64,000 nt of DNA. It comes from Pacificispira sp002696645. GTDB taxonomy: Bacteria; Pseudomonadota; Alphaproteobacteria; UBA8366; Aestuariispiraceae. The stretch lies in NCBI RefSeq assembly GCF_048892425.1, contig NZ_JBLZHU010000008.1, positions 166,973 to 230,972 of the forward strand. The letters run 5' to 3'. Of the stretch, positions 60,894-64,000 are shown in pieces (position 1 is the first letter of the stretch; each line of letters begins with the position of its first letter). Position numbers and translations under genes: made by a program. The notes below the pieces were generated by a model, which saw only the letters and a program-made list of their open reading frames with translations, was not told where the DNA came from and made no database searches.

Positions 60894-62022
60894 ATGCGCG
60901 CGGAAACGCAGGCTGTGGTGGATGAACTCAAGCAGTCATTGGAACTGCTGAGGAGGCATCTTTGACTGGGATGTTTCAACAAAACGCCTGGAAGAATTAA
61001 ACGCGCGCGTCGAAGACCCGACCTTGTGGGATGACCCCACCGCCGCGCAAAAGGTGATGCGCGAGCGTTCCTCTCTGGAAACCCGGATTTCCGGCTTTCT
61101 GGATCTGGAATCCGGCCTGAATGACAATGTAGAGATGATCGAGCTGGCCGAGGCTGAAGGCGATGAAGGCCTGATCACCGAAGCGGAAAATGCGCTGAGC
61201 GGCCTGCGCGATGTCGCCGCCAAACAGCAGTTGCAAAGCATGCTGTCTGGCGAAGCAGACGGTAATGACTGCTTCCTGGAAGTCCATGCCGGTGCGGGCG
61301 GGACCGAATCCCAGGATTGGGCGGAAATGCTGCAACGGATGTATCTGCGCTGGGCCGACAAGCGCGGCTTCAAGACCGAGATGCTGGAAGAAAGCCCCGG
61401 TGAAGAGGCAGGTATCAAATCCACCACGATCCGCATTCAGGGCGAAAACGCCTATGGATGGCTGAAGACCGAAACGGGCGTGCATCGGCTGGTGCGAATC
61501 TCCCCCTATGATTCCAATGCCAGGCGGCATACCAGCTTTTCATCCGTGAAGGTCTATCCCGAGATTGACGATTCAATTGATGTGGAAATCAATGATGGTG
61601 ACCTGCGCATCGATACCTATCGCGCGTCCGGCGCGGGGGGTCAGCACGTCAACCGAACTGATTCCGCCGTGCGTATCACCCACATCCCCAGCGGCATCGT
61701 GGTTCAGTGTCAGAATGACCGATCACAGCATAAGAACCGCGCCCAGGCCATGAAAATGCTGACATCGCGCCTGTACGAGGCGGAACTTAAACGCCGCGAA
61801 GCCGCCGCCCAGGACGATTTCCAGGCGGAAACCGAAATCGGCTGGGGACGGCAGATCCGCTCCTATGTGCTGCAACCCTATCAGATGGTCAAAGACCTGC
61901 GCACCGGCGTGGAGACCAGCAATACCGGCGGCGTTCTGGATGGCGATATCGATGCCTTCCTGGAAGCGTCCCTGGCCTCGAAACTTGAAGGCGGCACCAC
62001 ATCCGTCGAAGACCTGGATTGA
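60894..62022 (+). CDS. prfB: Peptide chain release factor 2, with programmed +1 frameshift
   Basis: Recognises UGA and UAA stop codons. Translation starts at ATG 60894 (MRAETQAVVDELKQ) and reads 23 codons to CTT, where an in-frame TGA (60963-60965) is bypassed by a +1 shift. Reading resumes at GAC 60964 (DWDVSTKRLEELNARV) and runs to 62022. The full protein is about 375 residues, the normal RF2 size. GAGGQHVNRTDSAVRITH holds the GGQ peptidyl-hydrolysis motif, and SPYDSNARRHTSF replaces the SPF codon-recognition tripeptide by SPY. glnS follows immediately, its start next to the prfB stop. Confidence 0.95.
60951..60965 (+). promoter_or_regulatory. prfB: prfB programmed frameshift signal
   Basis: AGGAGG (60951-60956), an internal Shine-Dalgarno-like element, precedes CAT CTT TGA C by three bases. 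CTT TGA C is the classical slippery site for autoregulatory +1 frameshifting in RF2 genes: low RF2 pauses the ribosome at TGA and favours the shift. Confidence 0.93.
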
Positions 62023-62024
62023 TA

Positions 62025-63719
62025 ATGATGACCGATATGGTTGAGACAGTGACAAGCGAAGAAGACGACCGCCATGACTTTATTCGCGACAAGGTCCGCA
62101 GCGATCTTGCCAATGGCATTGTCAAACAGGTCGTCACCCGCTTTCCCCCGGAACCCAATGGCTATCTGCATATCGGTCACGCCAAATCGATCTGCCTGAA
62201 TTTTGGCATTGCCCAGGAATTTGGTGGTCGCTGTAACCTGCGCTTTGATGACACCAATCCGATCAAGGAAGAACAGGAATATATCGACGCGATTGAAGAG
62301 GATGTGCGCTGGCTAGGATTCAAATGGGATGGACAGCCCTGCTTTGCCTCCGACTATTTTGAAACCTTCTATGGCTATGCCGTCCACCTGATCAACAACG
62401 GCAAGGCCTATGTCGATGACCTGAGTCCCGATGAAATCCGCGAATATCGGGGCACACTGACGGCACCGGGCAAGCCCAGCCCCCATCGGGACCGCAGCGT
62501 CGCAGAAAATCTCGATCTGTTTGCAAAAATGCGCGACGGCGCCTTCAAGAATGGCGAGAAATCCCTGCGCGCGAAAATTGATATGGCGTCCGGCAATATC
62601 AATCTGCGCGACCCGGTCCTGTATCGCATTCTAAACGCCAAGCATCCGCGCACGGGTGACACCTGGTGTATCTATCCCATGTATGATTTTGCCCATGGTC
62701 AAGGCGATGCGATCGAAGGCGTGACCCATTCCCTGTGTACCCTGGAATTCCAGGATCACCGCCCGCTGTATGATTGGTTCATCGAAAACCTGCCGGTGCC
62801 ATCGCGCCCGCGCCAGACCGAATTTGCCCGCCTGAATGTCACCTATATGGTGCTGTCCAAGCGCAAGCTGATCCAATTGGTGAAGGAAAACCATGTATCG
62901 GGATGGAGCGATCCCCGCATGCCGACCATTCGCGGCCTGCGCCGCCGGGGTGTGCCCGCTGCGGCGCTGCGCAATTTCTGCAAACTGATCGGCATGACCA
63001 AATCCGACAAGGTCATCGAATATCAGATGCTGGAATTCTGCATCCGGGAAGAATTGAACAAATCCGCCCAGCGCCGCATGGCCGTGCTGGAGCCATTGAA
63101 GGTCACCCTGACGAATTACCCGGAAGGCGAAACCGAATGGCTGGACGCGGTCAACAATCCAGAAGATCCAGACGGCGGCAGCCGCCAGGTCCCCTTCTCG
63201 CGCACGCTGTATATTGAGCAAGCCGATTTTATGGAGGATGCGCCCAAGAAATTCTTCCGCCTGAGCATCGGCCGCGAAGTGCGCCTGCGCTGGGCCTATT
63301 TCATCACCTGCACTGATATGGTCAAGGATGCCGATGGCAATGTCATAGAACTGCTGTGCACCTATGATCCCGCCACCAAGGGCGGCGATGCACCAGACGG
63401 CCGCAAGGTGAAGGGCACGCTGCATTGGGTTTCGGCGGATCACGCAGTCGACGCAGAAATCCGCAACTACGATCACCTCTATACCCGCCCCGATCCAGGC
63501 GCAGAGGGTGATCCGATGGACGACCTGAACCCCGACTCGCTTTCCATCGCAACGGCCAAGCTGGAACCCAGCCTGACCGAAATCCCGGTCGGCGAAACCG
63601 TCCAGTTCGAACGCCAGGGCTATTACTGCGTCGATCCCGACAGCACCACCGACAAACCCGTCTTCAACAAAACCACCGGCCTGCGCGACAGCTGGGCCAA
63701 GGCCCAGAAGACGGGGTAA
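62025..63719 (+). CDS. glnS: Glutaminyl-tRNA synthetase
   Basis: Charges tRNA-Gln with glutamine. The 564-residue class I synthetase has the HIGH motif in FPPEPNGYLHIGHAKSICLNFG, RFDDTNPIKEEQEYIDAIEEDV, YDFAHGQGDAIEGVTHSLCTLEFQDHRPLYDW and the KMSKS equivalent VLSKRKL. The C-terminal anticodon-binding beta-barrels are complete. ATG 62025 is chosen; the preceding TTG 62019 overlaps the prfB stop. The two are likely co-transcribed. Confidence 0.95.
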   Translation: MMTDMVETVTSEEDDRHDFIRDKVRSDLANGIVKQVVTRFPPEPNGYLHIGHAKSICLNFGIAQEFGGRCNLRFDDTNPIKEEQEYIDAIEEDVRWLGFKWDGQPCFASDYFETFYGYAVHLINNGKAYVDDLSPDEIREYRGTLTAPGKPSPHRDRSVAENLDLFAKMRDGAFKNGEKSLRAKIDMASGNINLRDPVLYRILNAKHPRTGDTWCIYPMYDFAHGQGDAIEGVTHSLCTLEFQDHRPLYDWFIENLPVPSRPRQTEFARLNVTYMVLSKRKLIQLVKENHVSGWSDPRMPTIRGLRRRGVPAAALRNFCKLIGMTKSDKVIEYQMLEFCIREELNKSAQRRMAVLEPLKVTLTNYPEGETEWLDAVNNPEDPDGGSRQVPFSRTLYIEQADFMEDAPKKFFRLSIGREVRLRWAYFITCTDMVKDADGNVIELLCTYDPATKGGDAPDGRKVKGTLHWVSADHAVDAEIRNYDHLYTRPDPGAEGDPMDDLNPDSLSIATAKLEPSLTEIPVGETVQFERQGYYCVDPDSTTDKPVFNKTTGLRDSWAKAQKTG

Positions 63720-63755
63720 GGTCGCACTATCGGGGGGTACCATTGTCACCCCTCT

Positions 63756-63888
63756 CATCTTTTACCCCCCTTGAGAGGTGGGAATCTCCATCTTTTACTC
63801 CTCCCACCTTGAGGGGGGAGCGTCATCTTTAACTCCTCCCTCCTTGAAGGGGGAGCCTCATCTTTAACTCCTCCCCCCTTGAGGCAGG
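63756..63888. repeat. Tandem 33-35-bp repeats with GC-rich hairpins
   Basis: Four units start with catctttt or catcttta at 63756, 63789, 63824 and 63859. Each carries ctcc(c)n and cttgaggggggag-type arms that pair with each other. They lie between glnS and the transposase fragment and could act as a terminator cluster or be a dispersed repeat family. Confidence 0.82.
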
Positions 63889-63889
63889 G

Positions 63890-64000
63890 CTATCGCATAT
63901 GAGCGAAGAGCTTTGTGAGGAAGGCATCATCCCATCCGGCGCGTTTGATTTTGCCCTTGATGGAGCCTTTGTCGTCATTGGCTTTGATGATGTTGAGGGC
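63890..64000 (-). CDS. C-terminal end of a transposase, probably ISAs1-like (partial)
   Basis: A minus-strand frame enters from the right edge and ends with TAG at 63890-63892. The 36 visible residues, ALNIIKANDDKGSIKGKIKR then AGWDDAFLTKLFAHMR, resemble the end of ISAs1-type DDE transposases (ALNLL...SIK...KRAGWD..FL). The rest lies outside the window, so the family call is tentative. Tandem hairpin repeats directly follow its stop. Confidence 0.5.
   Translation of the reverse strand, partial: ALNIIKANDDKGSIKGKIKRAGWDDAFLTKLFAHMR

Noticed and set aside
62631..63758. 375-codon minus-strand frame opposite glnS
   Set aside because: It mirrors a strongly conserved gene and has no family features; a by-product of codon bias.

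Overview
This window looks like chromosomal DNA of a free-living, probably marine Alphaproteobacterium, close to Rhodospirillales/Kiloniellales in gene content. The signs are a fabD-fabG-acpP-fabF-mltG block, a ChpT-type histidine phosphotransferase, a DUF3553 protein, a DddP-type DMSP lyase, and an aerobic benzoyl-CoA (box) cluster controlled by a BoxR fusion regulator. The assignment rests on protein resemblance only; no rRNA or marker phylogeny was possible.

Layout. 1-2.4 kb: the tail of an unknown gene, a GGDEF protein with internal tandem duplications, and dddP. 2.5-11.3 kb (minus strand): a phosphoesterase-like protein, cfa, mltG, an EamA transporter, fabF, acpP, fabG, fabD and a small hypothetical gene, i.e. 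the fatty-acid and envelope block. 11.4-16.5 kb: an accessory island with a tyrosine recombinase and two convergent genes (ATP-grasp ligase, STAND-like ATPase/TPR protein) enclosed by a perfect 22-bp inverted repeat that contains both start codons. 16.5-18 kb: rpsF-rpsR-rplI. 18-21 kb: a DUF3108 protein, tRNA-Val(CAC) and a CHASE4-like histidine kinase. 21.2-25 kb: an IclR regulator divergent from catI-catJ-pcaF (3-oxoadipate to succinyl-CoA plus acetyl-CoA), followed by a repeat array. 25.5-33.3 kb: mixed metabolic genes (SDR, MBL hydrolase, PPK2, acyl-CoA synthetase, GNAT, rhomboid, two nitroreductases). 33.3-35.6 kb: CheR, a CheY-like protein, ChpT and DUF3553. 35.7-38.7 kb: a NuoE-NuoF fusion (formate dehydrogenase beta type) and an AbrB-type membrane protein. 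38.7-50.6 kb: the benzoate region. boxR is divergent from flavodoxin, DUF4863, benzoate-CoA ligase, hydrolase, MBL, MaoC and an FadH-like reductase; after a repeat-rich gap, boxC-boxB run on the minus strand. 50.6-54.8 kb: ugpB-A-E-C. 55-60.8 kb: two 2-oxoglutarate dioxygenases, an RNase T2, a dimethylformamidase-like large subunit with an ArsR regulator, and a NIPSNAP protein. 60.9-64 kb: prfB with its programmed frameshift, glnS, tandem hairpin repeats and the end of a transposase.

Functional links. Benzoate is activated to benzoyl-CoA by the ligase, epoxidised by BoxB and ring-opened by BoxC. The later 3-oxoadipyl-CoA step can be served by the thiolase of the catIJ-pcaF operon. BoxA and BoxD, also needed for the known pathway, are not in this window. 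BoxR-like sites sit at both ends of the benzoate region and mark one regulon.

The most unusual structure is the inverted-repeat module at 12566-16165. The repeat has the arm-spacer-arm form of a tyrosine-recombinase core site, lies against the recombinase stop codon, and carries the Shine-Dalgarno sequence and ATG of both enclosed genes. Inversion would exchange which gene follows the recombinase without changing either protein. I read it as a candidate phase-variable switch. The inversion itself is an inference.
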